From Pseudolysinimonas sp051954455 (GTDB lineage: Bacteria > Actinomycetota > Actinomycetes > Actinomycetales > Microbacteriaceae), in NCBI RefSeq assembly GCF_051954455.1, contig NZ_JBQCHS010000006.1, positions 62,001 to 126,000 of the forward strand: a DNA stretch of 64,000 nt, written 5' to 3'. A program made the translations under genes and the position numbers. This document shows positions 1-7,351 of this stretch, in pieces. Position 1 is the first letter of the stretch. Each line of letters opens with the position of its first letter. Below the pieces are notes generated by a model that made no database searches, was not told the origin of the DNA, and saw nothing but the letters and a program-made list of their open reading frames with translations.

Positions 1-201
1 GACGCGCTCTCCGCGCTCCGCGAGGACCGCTTCCTCGCCGACGTGCGCGAGGACCAGGCCCTCGCCCAGCAGCTCGGCATCCAAGGGGTGCCGTTCTTCG
101 TCTTCGACGGACAGTACGGCGTCTCCGGCGCGCAGGATCCGGCGACGTTCGCGGACGTGCTGCGGCAGGTGAGCGAGAAGCGCCCGGAGGTCGCGTCGTG
201 A
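1..201 (+). CDS. DsbA-family oxidoreductase, C-terminal end (5' truncated by window)
   Basis: The open frame from base 1 to the TGA at 199-201 gives 66 residues matching the C-terminus of FrnE-like DsbA proteins (2-hydroxychromene-2-carboxylate isomerase/thioredoxin fold). The motif GIQGVPFFVFDGQYGVSGAQ contains the cis-Pro loop (GVPFF) and the closing GAQ signature of the family. The active-site CxxC or its substitute lies upstream of the window, so redox activity cannot be judged. The last codon overlaps a GTG that opens a 38-codon ORF (GTGA overlap), suggesting cotranscription. The family assignment is fairly secure; the substrate is unknown. Confidence 0.85.
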   Translation, partial: DALSALREDRFLADVREDQALAQQLGIQGVPFFVFDGQYGVSGAQDPATFADVLRQVSEKRPEVAS

Positions 202-314
202 CCTCGATCAGGCCGGAGCGGATCGTGCCGCTCGCCACGCCCGACGCGGAGGTATGCGTCGACGGCGTGTGCGAGATCCCGGCGGCGACTACCGCGGAGG
301 GATCGGCTCGCTGA
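198..314 (+). CDS. small CX4C-containing ORF, 38 aa, unknown function
   Basis: This GTG-started ORF overlaps the stop of the DsbA-like gene by 4 nt (GTGA), the same coupling used by many real gene pairs in this window. The product is acidic to neutral and has one striking feature, VCVDGVC, a CX4C pair at residues 20 and 25, followed by EIP. It has no membrane segment or signal peptide. Its 3' end overlaps the 3' end of the reverse-strand ybaK by 26 nt. I do not recognise the family. A thiol or metal role next to a thioredoxin-fold protein is only a guess. It could also be a chance ORF. Confidence 0.45.
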   Translation: MTSIRPERIVPLATPDAEVCVDGVCEIPAATTAEGSAR

Positions 315-810
315 TATCGGCGACGGTCGCCCCGAGCCCGCGGATGAGCTCGTCGGCCTCGACGAACAGCGAGAACCCGTGCTCGCCCGCACCCATCGAG
401 ACGCGGCGCCCCACGACCCGCTCGTCGACGAACACGGGCCACGCCGTCGTCGAGCCGAGCGGGGTGATGGTGCCGCGCTCGTAGCCGGTCGCGTCGAGCG
501 CGACGTCCTTGTCGGGCAGCTGCAGCTTGTTCACCCCGACCACGGAGCGCAGCTTCGCCCATGAGATCTGCCGGTCGCCGGGGATCTCGGCGAACAGGAA
601 CGTCCCGTCGTGGCGCTTCACGACGAGCGACTTCACGATGTCCGCCGGGGTGATCCCGAGGAGCTCGGCGGCCTCCTCGAGCGAGCCCGCCGCGGGCCGC
701 GCCACGATCTCCACGGGGATGCCGCGCGACGCTGCATCCACCTCGACCCGCGCGCGTCCCGTCGCTGCGCTCTCCCCACTCACCCCGCTCATCCCGCTCA
801 CCCCACTCAC
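289..810 (-). CDS. ybaK: YbaK/EbsC-type aminoacyl-tRNA deacylase
   Basis: The 173-residue protein matches the YbaK/ProX trans-editing family, which hydrolyses mischarged tRNAs such as Cys-tRNA(Pro) in the cytoplasm. The domain spans roughly residues 30-165. The motifs IVKSLVVKRHDGTFLFAEIPGDR, with the conserved catalytic Lys region, and ERGTITPLGSTTAWPVFVDE are typical when read as separate blocks. The start is uncertain: the first twelve codons are a four-fold 9-bp repeat that supplies GTG at 810, GTG at 801, ATG at 792 and GTG at 783, all in frame. The ATG at 792 has a G-rich upstream stretch; the GTG at 810 follows a weak GATGGT hexamer with 6-nt spacing. It is transcribed away from dusB and faces the small ORF. 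Confidence 0.88.
   Translation of the reverse strand: MSGVSGMSGVSGESAATGRARVEVDAASRGIPVEIVARPAAGSLEEAAELLGITPADIVKSLVVKRHDGTFLFAEIPGDRQISWAKLRSVVGVNKLQLPDKDVALDATGYERGTITPLGSTTAWPVFVDERVVGRRVSMGAGEHGFSLFVEADELIRGLGATVADISEPIPPR
775..810 (-). repeat. 9-bp tandem repeat x4 at the ybaK start
   Basis: On the reverse strand the unit GTGAGYGGG (one copy beginning ATG) occurs four times without interruption, encoding (M/V)SG four times. Each unit begins with a usable start codon. Copy-number change would lengthen or shorten the N-terminus by three residues without a frameshift. Confidence 0.9.
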
Positions 811-828
811 CCCACCACCATCTCATCT

Positions 829-885
829 CGAGGAGTCGCTTCGCGGGCCCTCCGCGCCGCGAAGGCCCCGTCACGCGACTCCTCG
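829..885. repeat. nested inverted repeat between divergent ybaK and dusB
   Basis: A perfect 11-bp inverted repeat, CGAGGAGTCGC at 829-839 and its complement at 875-885, encloses a second perfect 7-bp hairpin (TTCGCGG at 840-846, CCGCGAA at 857-863). It lies between divergent genes, so it is not a terminator for either. A dispersed palindromic (REP-like) element or regulatory structure is possible. Confidence 0.75.
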
Positions 886-922
886 GCAGAGTGGGGGCGG
901 GGTTTGAGAGACTGGACGGGTC

Positions 923-2074
923 ATGTCGCTCACCACCGCTCCCGCGCCGTTGCGCATCGGACCGCTCGCGCTCGACGTCCCCGTCGTGCTCGCGCCCATG
1001 GCGGGGATCACCAACACGGCATTCCGTCGGCTGTGCCGCGAGTACGGAGCCGGGCTCTACGTCAGCGAGATGATCACGAGCCGCGCGCTCGTCGAGCGCA
1101 CCCCCGAGTCCATGCGCCTCATCCGCCACCACGAGTCGGAGACGCCGCGCAGCATCCAGCTCTACGGCGTCGACCCGGCGACCATCCGCGACGCCGTGAC
1201 GATGCTCGTCGCCGAGGATCGCGCCGACCACATCGACCTCAACTTCGGCTGCCCCGTGCCCAAGGTCACGCGCAAGGGCGGGGGAGCGGCCCTGCCCTGG
1301 AAGCTCGACTTGTTCCGGGAGATCGTGGAGGCCGCCGTCGAGGCCGCCGGGCCGCTGCCGCTCACCATCAAGATGCGCAAGGGCATCGACGCCGACCATC
1401 TGACCTATCTCGAGGCGGGGCGGGTCGCGGAGGGCGCGGGCGTCTCATCGATCGCGCTGCACGCGCGCACGGCCTCCGAATTCTACAGCGGGCACGCCGA
1501 CTGGTCGGCGATCGCGAAGCTCAAGGAGACCGTGACGAGCGTCCCGGTGCTCGGCAACGGCGACATCTGGAGCGCGGAGGACGCGCTGCGGATGGTCGAC
1601 GAGACCGGTGCGGACGGTGTCGTCGTCGGCCGTGGTTGCCTCGGCAAGCCGTGGCTGTTCGGCGACCTCGCCGCTGCGTTCACCGAGGGTGTCGTCAAGG
1701 CGGAGCCGACGCTCGGCGAGGTCGCCGCCGCGTTCCGCCGGCACGCGGAGCTGCTCGTCGAGTTCTTCGACTCCGAGGAGCGCGCCTGTCGCGACATCCG
1801 CAAGCACGTCGCCTGGTACTTCAAGGGCTACGCCGTCGGCGGGGAGCTGCGCGCGGCACTCGCGATGAGCTCCAGCCTCGCCGAGATCGACGAGCTGCTC
1901 GGCCGGCTCGACGCCGACCAGCCCTACCCGGGCGAGGCGGCGGAGGGCCAGCGCGGCCGGGCCGGCACGCCCAAGACCCCGTCGCTGCCCGACCGCTGGC
2001 TCGAGAGCCGCGAGGTCGGGGCCGACCATCGCGCCGAGATCGCCGCCGCCGAGCTGCACCACAGCGGCGGCTGA
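923..2074 (+). CDS. dusB: tRNA-dihydrouridine synthase
   Basis: This is an FMN-dependent enzyme that reduces uridine to dihydrouridine in tRNA D-loops. The TIM barrel begins with the FMN-contact motif APMAGITNTAFRRLCR (residues 24-39). The catalytic cysteine is C110 in NFGCPVPKVTRKGG, with the phosphate-binding TIKMRKG (148-154) and IALHARTASEFYSGHADW further on. At 383 residues it is normal for actinobacterial DusB/nifR3 proteins. The ATG follows a GAGACT hexamer (908-913) with a 9-nt gap and no clear Shine-Dalgarno sequence. dgt starts 4 nt after its stop, so the two are probably one operon. Confidence 0.95.
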   Translation: MSLTTAPAPLRIGPLALDVPVVLAPMAGITNTAFRRLCREYGAGLYVSEMITSRALVERTPESMRLIRHHESETPRSIQLYGVDPATIRDAVTMLVAEDRADHIDLNFGCPVPKVTRKGGGAALPWKLDLFREIVEAAVEAAGPLPLTIKMRKGIDADHLTYLEAGRVAEGAGVSSIALHARTASEFYSGHADWSAIAKLKETVTSVPVLGNGDIWSAEDALRMVDETGADGVVVGRGCLGKPWLFGDLAAAFTEGVVKAEPTLGEVAAAFRRHAELLVEFFDSEERACRDIRKHVAWYFKGYAVGGELRAALAMSSSLAEIDELLGRLDADQPYPGEAAEGQRGRAGTPKTPSLPDRWLESREVGADHRAEIAAAELHHSGG

Positions 2075-2078
2075 CCGC

Positions 2079-3332
2079 GTGGCCGAGCTGACCCCGGGGT
2101 ACGGGGAGCACGACGCCGCCCGCCGGCTGCCCGAGCAGCACCACAACGCCCGCGGCGACTTCGTGCGCGACCGCGGCCGCGTCATCCACTCCAGCGCACT
2201 GCGCCGGCTGTCGCAGAAGACCCAGGTGCTGAGCCCCACCGCGGGCCTCGACTTCGCCCGCAACCGGCTCACCCACTCGCTCGAGGTGGCCCAGATCGGG
2301 CGGGAGACCGCGATCCTGCTCGGCCTCGACCCCGACGTCGTCGACACCGCCTGCCTCGCCCACGACCTCGGCCACCCGCCGTTCGGGCACAACGGCGAGC
2401 GGGCGCTCAACTCCTGGGCCGAGCCGATCGGCGGCTTCGAGGGCAACGCGCAGACCCTGCGACTGCTCGTGCGGCTCGAGCCGAAGGTGTTCGACGCGGA
2501 GGGCCGCGGCTACGGCCTCAACCTCACCCGCGCGACCCTCGACGCGAGCTGCAAGTACCCCTGGCCGCAGGCGTCGGGCGAGCTCGACCCGTCCGGCCGC
2601 AGCAAGTTCGGCTTCTACGCCGACGACGCCGAGACCTTCCGCTGGCTGCGCGAGGGCGCGCCCGAGCGCCGGCGCTGCATCGAGGCGCAGGTCATGGACC
2701 TCGCCGACGACATCGCCTACTCGGTGCACGACTTCGAGGACGCGATCGTCAACGGCTTCATCGACGTGGCGGCGCTGAGCTCGCGGGTCGACCACGAGGA
2801 CCTCGTGGGCGCGATGGTCGACTGGATCGGCGAGGAGGTGCCGCAGGACGCGCTCATCGCCGCGTTCGACCGGCTCGACTCCCTCGGGTCGTGGCTGGAG
2901 ACCTGGGACGGCGGCCGGCGCGACCTGGCGCGGCTGAAGAACCTGACCTCGCAGCTCATCGGCCGGTTCGCCGGGTCGGCGGCGAGCGCGACGCGCGCGG
3001 CGGCCGCGGGGGCGGGTTCCCTCGCCCGGTTCGGGGCCGATGTGGTCGTGCCGCCCGAGACGCGCGCCGAGATCTCGGTGCTGAAGGGCATCGTCGCCGC
3101 GAACGTCATGTCGACCAACGCGCGCAAGCCGATCTACTCGCGGCAGCGCGGCATCCTCACCGAGCTCGCCGATCGGCTCTGGGCCACCGGCGACCAGCAC
3201 CTCGACCCGGGATTCCGGGAGGACTGGGCGGAGGCCCCCGACGACACCGCGCGCCGCCGGGTCGTCGTCGACCAGGTCGCATCGCTCACCGACGTCTCCG
3301 CGGTCGCCTGGCACGAGCGCCTCGTCGGCTGA
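2079..3332 (+). CDS. dgt: deoxyguanosinetriphosphate triphosphohydrolase-like protein
   Basis: This HD-domain enzyme is expected to hydrolyse dGTP (or other dNTPs) to the nucleoside and tripolyphosphate. The metal ligands are visible: H66 in RLTHSLEV and the H95-D96 pair in CLAHDLGHPPFGHNGE, with H104 following. At 417 residues it belongs to the shorter deoxyguanosinetriphosphatase subfamily usual in actinobacteria. The GTG start lies 4 nt after dusB stops. In many actinobacteria dusB, dgt and dnaG lie together, as here, although the YciI/ECF42 pair is inserted before dnaG in this window. Confidence 0.95.
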   Translation: MAELTPGYGEHDAARRLPEQHHNARGDFVRDRGRVIHSSALRRLSQKTQVLSPTAGLDFARNRLTHSLEVAQIGRETAILLGLDPDVVDTACLAHDLGHPPFGHNGERALNSWAEPIGGFEGNAQTLRLLVRLEPKVFDAEGRGYGLNLTRATLDASCKYPWPQASGELDPSGRSKFGFYADDAETFRWLREGAPERRRCIEAQVMDLADDIAYSVHDFEDAIVNGFIDVAALSSRVDHEDLVGAMVDWIGEEVPQDALIAAFDRLDSLGSWLETWDGGRRDLARLKNLTSQLIGRFAGSAASATRAAAAGAGSLARFGADVVVPPETRAEISVLKGIVAANVMSTNARKPIYSRQRGILTELADRLWATGDQHLDPGFREDWAEAPDDTARRRVVVDQVASLTDVSAVAWHERLVG

Positions 3333-3380
3333 GGATCGGCAGCGAACCTCGGATCTCCGGGCCCGCCCCGCCCCCGTGGT

Positions 3381-3452
3381 CGAAAGTTCAGGGCGCTCAC
3401 GGCGCGCCGCTTCGCGAAAAGGCGCCGCGCGCAGCGGCTGCCTGAACTTTCG
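3381..3452. repeat. 72-bp element with 12-bp perfect terminal inverted repeats
   Basis: CGAAAGTTCAGG at 3381-3392 is exactly complementary to 3441-3452, with a GC-rich interior of 48 bp. It sits in the 313-bp gap between dgt and the YciI gene; the rest of that gap shows only the ECF promoter-like motif at 3571-3598 and no ORF. There is no T-tract, so a simple intrinsic terminator is unlikely. It may be a small palindromic mobile or REP-like element. Confidence 0.75.
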
Positions 3453-3570
3453 CCGGGAGAGAGAGACGGGAGGCAGGGGGTGGGCGCCGGACGAGGGGCG
3501 GCGGGCGGACGGAAGGGGCGCCGGGTGCACGTCGGCGGGAGACGGAAACCGGGGCGGTCTTCCGGCGGGC

Positions 3571-3598
3571 TGTCGATCTGCGGGATCCTCGTTCGACG
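3571..3598 (+). promoter_or_regulatory. candidate ECF42-type promoter upstream of the YciI/ECF pair
   Basis: TGTCGA at 3571-3576 is followed 17 nt later by CGAC (3594-3597). From memory, group ECF42 sigma factors recognise a TGTCGA -35 box and a CGA(C/T) -10 box, so this fits autoregulation by the downstream sigma factor. The distance to the YciI start is about 50 nt, with a Shine-Dalgarno sequence between. Confidence 0.55.
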
Positions 3599-3645
3599 CA
3601 GGTGTGAGGGCGCACCTCGCGCCCCGTGACGGAGGAGATTCCGAG

Positions 3646-4062
3646 ATGTCGAAGTACATGTTCATCCTGCGGTCCAGCGACGAGGCGAACGCGGCGAACG
3701 CCGACGTCGACTTCGCCGAGATGCTCGAGACGATGGGCCGCTACAACAACGAGCTCATCGAGGCGGGCGTGCTCGTCGCCGCCGAGGGGCTCGCGCCCGC
3801 GGTCGAGAGCGTCGTGCTCGACTTCTCGTCGACGCCGCCCGTCGTCACCGACGGCCCCTACGGCGAGACCCACGAGCTCTTCGACGGCTTCTGGATCGTC
3901 GACGTCGCGAACCAGGAGGAGGCCGTCGCCTGGGCGCGCCGCATCCCGGTGGGCGCCGGCGTGAAGATCGAGGTGCGCCGGGTGCCGTCGCTCGACGAGT
4001 TCCCGGACGACGGCTACACGCGCGCCGAGCGGGCCTGGCGCGAGCGCACCGGCAACCTCTGA
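3646..4062 (+). CDS. YciI/DGPF-domain protein
   Basis: This 138-residue protein of the YCII family (PF03795) contains the signature VVTDGPYGETHELFDGFWIV, which includes the DGP(F/Y) motif that gives DGPF proteins their name. The ATG at 3646 is chosen because GGAGGAG (3631-3637) sits 8 nt upstream and the family begins with MSKYMFIL; the frame itself is open from 3376. Genes of this family are regularly paired with ECF42 sigma factors, as here (21-nt gap). The biochemical role of DGPF proteins is not established. Confidence 0.9.
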   Translation: MSKYMFILRSSDEANAANADVDFAEMLETMGRYNNELIEAGVLVAAEGLAPAVESVVLDFSSTPPVVTDGPYGETHELFDGFWIVDVANQEEAVAWARRIPVGAGVKIEVRRVPSLDEFPDDGYTRAERAWRERTGNL

Positions 4063-4083
4063 GGCCGGCAGGGGCAGCGGCCC

Positions 4084-5316
4084 GTGGACGCGCACGGGAG
4101 CGTCGCGGCGGTGTGGCGGACCGAGTCCGCCCGCATCGTCGCGACCCTCGCGCGCGTCGTGGGCGACTTCTCGGTCGCGGAGGATCTGGCGCAGGACGCG
4201 CTCGCCGAGGCGCTCGTCGCCTGGCCGCGCGACGGGGTGCCCGAGAACCCGGGCGCCTGGCTGACCGCGGTCGCCAAGCGGCGCGCGATCGACGGATGGC
4301 GCCGGCGCTCCCGCCTCGACGAACGCTACGCCGCCATCGCGCACGACCTCTCGGAGACCGCCGACGACGAGTGGAAGCCGATCCCCGACGACGTGCTGCG
4401 ACTCATCTTCACGGCCTGCCACCCGGTGCTCGCCCGCGAGGCGCAGGTCGCGCTCACGCTGCGGGTGGTCGCGGGGCTGTCGAGCGAGGAGATCGCGGCG
4501 GCGTTCCTGGTCGGCGTCCCGACGATCCAGGCGCGCATCACCCGCGCCAAGAAGACCCTCTCGGCCGCGGGCGTGCCCTTCGAGGTGCCCGACCCCTCGG
4601 AGTGGCAGCCCCGGCTCGGGTCGGTCCTCGCGGTGCTCTACTCGATCTTCACCGAGGGATACGCCGCGACGACGGGCGAGTCGTGGGTTCGCGACGACCT
4701 CGCCCGCGAGGCCATCCGGCTGGCGCGCATCGTGGCGCAGCTCGTGCCACGCGAGCCGGAGGCGCTGGGTCTGCTCGCACTGCTGGAGCTGCAGGCGGCG
4801 CGCCTCCCGGCGCGGACCGACGCCGCGGGGGAGCCCGTCCTCCTGCCGGACCAGGACCGGCGCCGCTTCGACCGCTCGGCGATCCGGCGCGGACGCGCGG
4901 CGCTGCGGGCCGTCGACGCGCTCGGACGCGGCCGCGGCGCCTACGGCCTGCAGGCCGCGATCGCGGAGGCACACGCCGTCGCCCCGCGCTCCGACGACAC
5001 CGACTGGGAGCGCATCGCGCTGCTGTACGAGGCCCTCGGCCGGGTCGCGCCGAGCCCGGTGGTCGAGCTCAACCGCGCGGTCGCGGTGTCGATGGCGGCG
5101 GGACCGGAGCGGGCGCTCGCGATCGTCGACCGGCTCGTCGCGGAGGGGGCGCTCACGAGCTCGCACCTCCTCCCGGCGGTGCGAGGCGAGCTGCTCGCGC
5201 GCCTCGGCCGGGGCGCGGAGGCGCGGGCGGAGCTGCTGCGCGCGGCGGACCTCGCCGGCAACGCGACGCGGCGGCGGTCGCTCCTCAGCAAGGCGCTCGA
5301 GCTCCCCGCCGAGTGA
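4084..5316 (+). CDS. ECF42-group RNA polymerase sigma factor with C-terminal TPR-like domain
   Basis: Sigma-70 region 2 lies at about residues 10-80 (VVGDFSVAEDLAQDALAEAL, then NPGAWLTAVAKRRAIDGWRR) and region 4 at about 100-160, ending in LSSEEIAAAFLVGVPTIQAR. A helical C-terminal extension of about 240 residues follows (ALLYEALGRVAPSPVVELNR and repeats), the TPR-like domain that distinguishes ECF42 from ordinary ECFs and is thought to be needed for activity in place of an anti-sigma factor. At 410 residues it has the usual length. The start is GTG at 4084. The YciI neighbour and the TGTCGA promoter-like site support the group assignment. Confidence 0.92.
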   Translation: MDAHGSVAAVWRTESARIVATLARVVGDFSVAEDLAQDALAEALVAWPRDGVPENPGAWLTAVAKRRAIDGWRRRSRLDERYAAIAHDLSETADDEWKPIPDDVLRLIFTACHPVLAREAQVALTLRVVAGLSSEEIAAAFLVGVPTIQARITRAKKTLSAAGVPFEVPDPSEWQPRLGSVLAVLYSIFTEGYAATTGESWVRDDLAREAIRLARIVAQLVPREPEALGLLALLELQAARLPARTDAAGEPVLLPDQDRRRFDRSAIRRGRAALRAVDALGRGRGAYGLQAAIAEAHAVAPRSDDTDWERIALLYEALGRVAPSPVVELNRAVAVSMAAGPERALAIVDRLVAEGALTSSHLLPAVRGELLARLGRGAEARAELLRAADLAGNATRRRSLLSKALELPAE

Positions 5317-5376
5317 GCTCCGCCGCGGTTTCGACAGGTGGGGCACGCGGCCCGGCGGGGCGGTGCAGCCCGACCG

Positions 5377-5382
5377 TAGGAT
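5377..5382 (+). promoter_or_regulatory. -10 hexamer TAGGAT, leaderless start for dnaG
   Basis: The hexamer ends 7 nt before the dnaG ATG. No -35 box or Shine-Dalgarno sequence is visible, so the transcript probably begins at the start codon. Confidence 0.6.
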
Positions 5383-5389
5383 CTGACCC

Positions 5390-7282
5390 ATGCCCGGCCG
5401 GATCTCGCGACGCGACATCGACGAGGTCCGGGCCCGCGTGAACATCGCCGACGTGATCGGCGACTACGTGACGCTCAAGACCGGCGGCGTCGGTTCCCTG
5501 AAGGGCCTGTGCCCCTTCCACGACGAGCGCAGCCCGAGCTTCAACGTGCGGCTCCCGCCCATCAACCGCTACCACTGCTTCGGCTGCGGCGAGGGCGGTG
5601 ACGTCTTCGAGTTCCTGGTCAAGATGGATCAGGTCAGCTTCCAGGAGGCGGTCGAGCGGCTCGCAGCCCGGGTCGGGATCGAGCTGCACTACGAGGAGGG
5701 CGGTGGCCCGTCCTCCGACCACGGCAACCGCGCCCGGCTCCTCGCGGCCAACAAGGCGGCCGAGGAGTTCTTCCGCTCCCAGCTCGCCACCCCCGAGGCG
5801 CAGCTCGGCCGCGACTTCCTCGGCGGCCGCGGCTTCGACAGGGCCGCCGCCGACCGCTTCGGGGTGGGATTCGCGCCCAGGTCCTTCTCCGCACTCGGCG
5901 ACGCGCTGAAGGGGCAGGGATTCACGCAAGCCGAGCTGATCGAGGCCGGCCTCCTCTCCACGAACGACCGCGGCAACGCCTATGACCGCTTCCGCGGCCG
6001 GCTGGTCTGGCCGATCCGCGACGTGACCGGCCAGACGGTCGGGTTCGGCGCCCGCAAGCTGCTCTCCGACGACGACGACAAGGGCCCCAAGTACCTCAAC
6101 ACCCCCGAGACCCCGATCTACCGCAAGAGCCAGGTGCTCTACGGTCTCGACCTCGCCCGCCGGGCGATCGCGAGCGGCAAGCAGGTCGTGGTGGTCGAGG
6201 GCTACACCGACGTCATGGCCTGCCATCTCGCGGGCGTCGCGACCGCCATCGCCACCTGCGGAACGGCGCTGACGGTCGAGCACATCAAGGTGATCCGGCG
6301 GGTGCTCGGGGATTCCGAGGGCACGGAGCTCGCCGGCCGCGGCGAGGTGATCTTCACCTTCGACCCCGACGAGGCGGGCCAGCGCGCGGCCTCCCGCGCG
6401 TTCGCCGAGGAGCAGCGGTTCACGGCGCAGACGTTCGTCGCGATCGCGCCCGAGGGGCTCGACCCCTGCGACCTGCGCCTCAACCGCGGCGAGGACGCGG
6501 TGCGGACGCTCATCACGATGCGACGGCCCATGTTCGAGTTCATGATCAAGCGGCGGCTCGCCGGCCACGACCTCGAGACGGTCGAGGGCCGGTCGGCGGC
6601 GCTGCGGGCGTCGGCGCCGGTCGTGGCCGACATCCGGGATCCGGCCCTCAAGGACGGCTACGTGCGCAGCCTGGCCGGGTGGCTGGGCCTCGATCCCGTC
6701 GACGTCGGCCGGGCCGTGAAATCGGCCGCGCGCGCGACGCCGAAGACCGACGAACGCCGGCCCGCGGGCGACATCTCCCGGGGCGCGGCACCGGAGCAGC
6801 CTCCCGCCCGCCCGAGCGCCGGGCTCATGGACCTGCCCACCGATCCCGCGACCCGGGGGGAGCGCGACGCGCTCATGGCGGTGCTGCAGCACCCGGACCC
6901 GGTGGGCGAGGAGCTGCTGCAGCGGCTCAGCGAGGTCCGGTTCACGAACGCCACGCTGGGCGTCGTGCGAGACGGCATCGCGGTGAGCCTGCCGGCCGAC
7001 GCCGCCTTCGTCGACCGGGTCGCCGAGGCGGTGCCCGCCGAGTTCGCGTCGCTCGTCCGCCAGCTCGCGGTGGCGCCGATCCCGACGCGCCCCGACCGCC
7101 TCGCGGCGTACTGCGAGTCGGTCGTCGCCGACCTCGTCGTGCGCGATCTGCTCCGTCGGCGCGGGGAGCTGGTCGGTGCCATGCAGCGCGCGCAGTCCGA
7201 GGGAGACCGGGCGCGATGGGAGTCCCTGTCGCGCCAGTCGGCGGAGCTGGAGATGGAGCGCCGACGACTTCGCCGTGAATGA
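5390..7282 (+). CDS. dnaG: DNA primase
   Basis: It synthesises RNA primers for replication. The N-terminal zinc ribbon has C41, H44, C63 and C66 (CPFHDERSP ... YHCFGCGEGG). The Toprim catalytic core has E270 in VVVEGYTDVMA and the metal-binding D325/D327 in TFDPDEAGQRA. The C-terminal part (from about 440) is the helicase-binding region and carries a low-conservation linker rich in Arg, Pro and Ala. At 630 residues it is of normal length. The stop lies about 70 nt before the next gene, a separate lipoprotein transcription unit. Confidence 0.97.
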   Translation: MPGRISRRDIDEVRARVNIADVIGDYVTLKTGGVGSLKGLCPFHDERSPSFNVRLPPINRYHCFGCGEGGDVFEFLVKMDQVSFQEAVERLAARVGIELHYEEGGGPSSDHGNRARLLAANKAAEEFFRSQLATPEAQLGRDFLGGRGFDRAAADRFGVGFAPRSFSALGDALKGQGFTQAELIEAGLLSTNDRGNAYDRFRGRLVWPIRDVTGQTVGFGARKLLSDDDDKGPKYLNTPETPIYRKSQVLYGLDLARRAIASGKQVVVVEGYTDVMACHLAGVATAIATCGTALTVEHIKVIRRVLGDSEGTELAGRGEVIFTFDPDEAGQRAASRAFAEEQRFTAQTFVAIAPEGLDPCDLRLNRGEDAVRTLITMRRPMFEFMIKRRLAGHDLETVEGRSAALRASAPVVADIRDPALKDGYVRSLAGWLGLDPVDVGRAVKSAARATPKTDERRPAGDISRGAAPEQPPARPSAGLMDLPTDPATRGERDALMAVLQHPDPVGEELLQRLSEVRFTNATLGVVRDGIAVSLPADAAFVDRVAEAVPAEFASLVRQLAVAPIPTRPDRLAAYCESVVADLVVRDLLRRRGELVGAMQRAQSEGDRARWESLSRQSAELEMERRRLRRE

Positions 7283-7351
7283 TCCTCGACACGCCGGTGT
7301 GACGACCGCGCCGGGCGGATCCTCTCAGGGGCCTGTGTCAGAGTGGACGGC

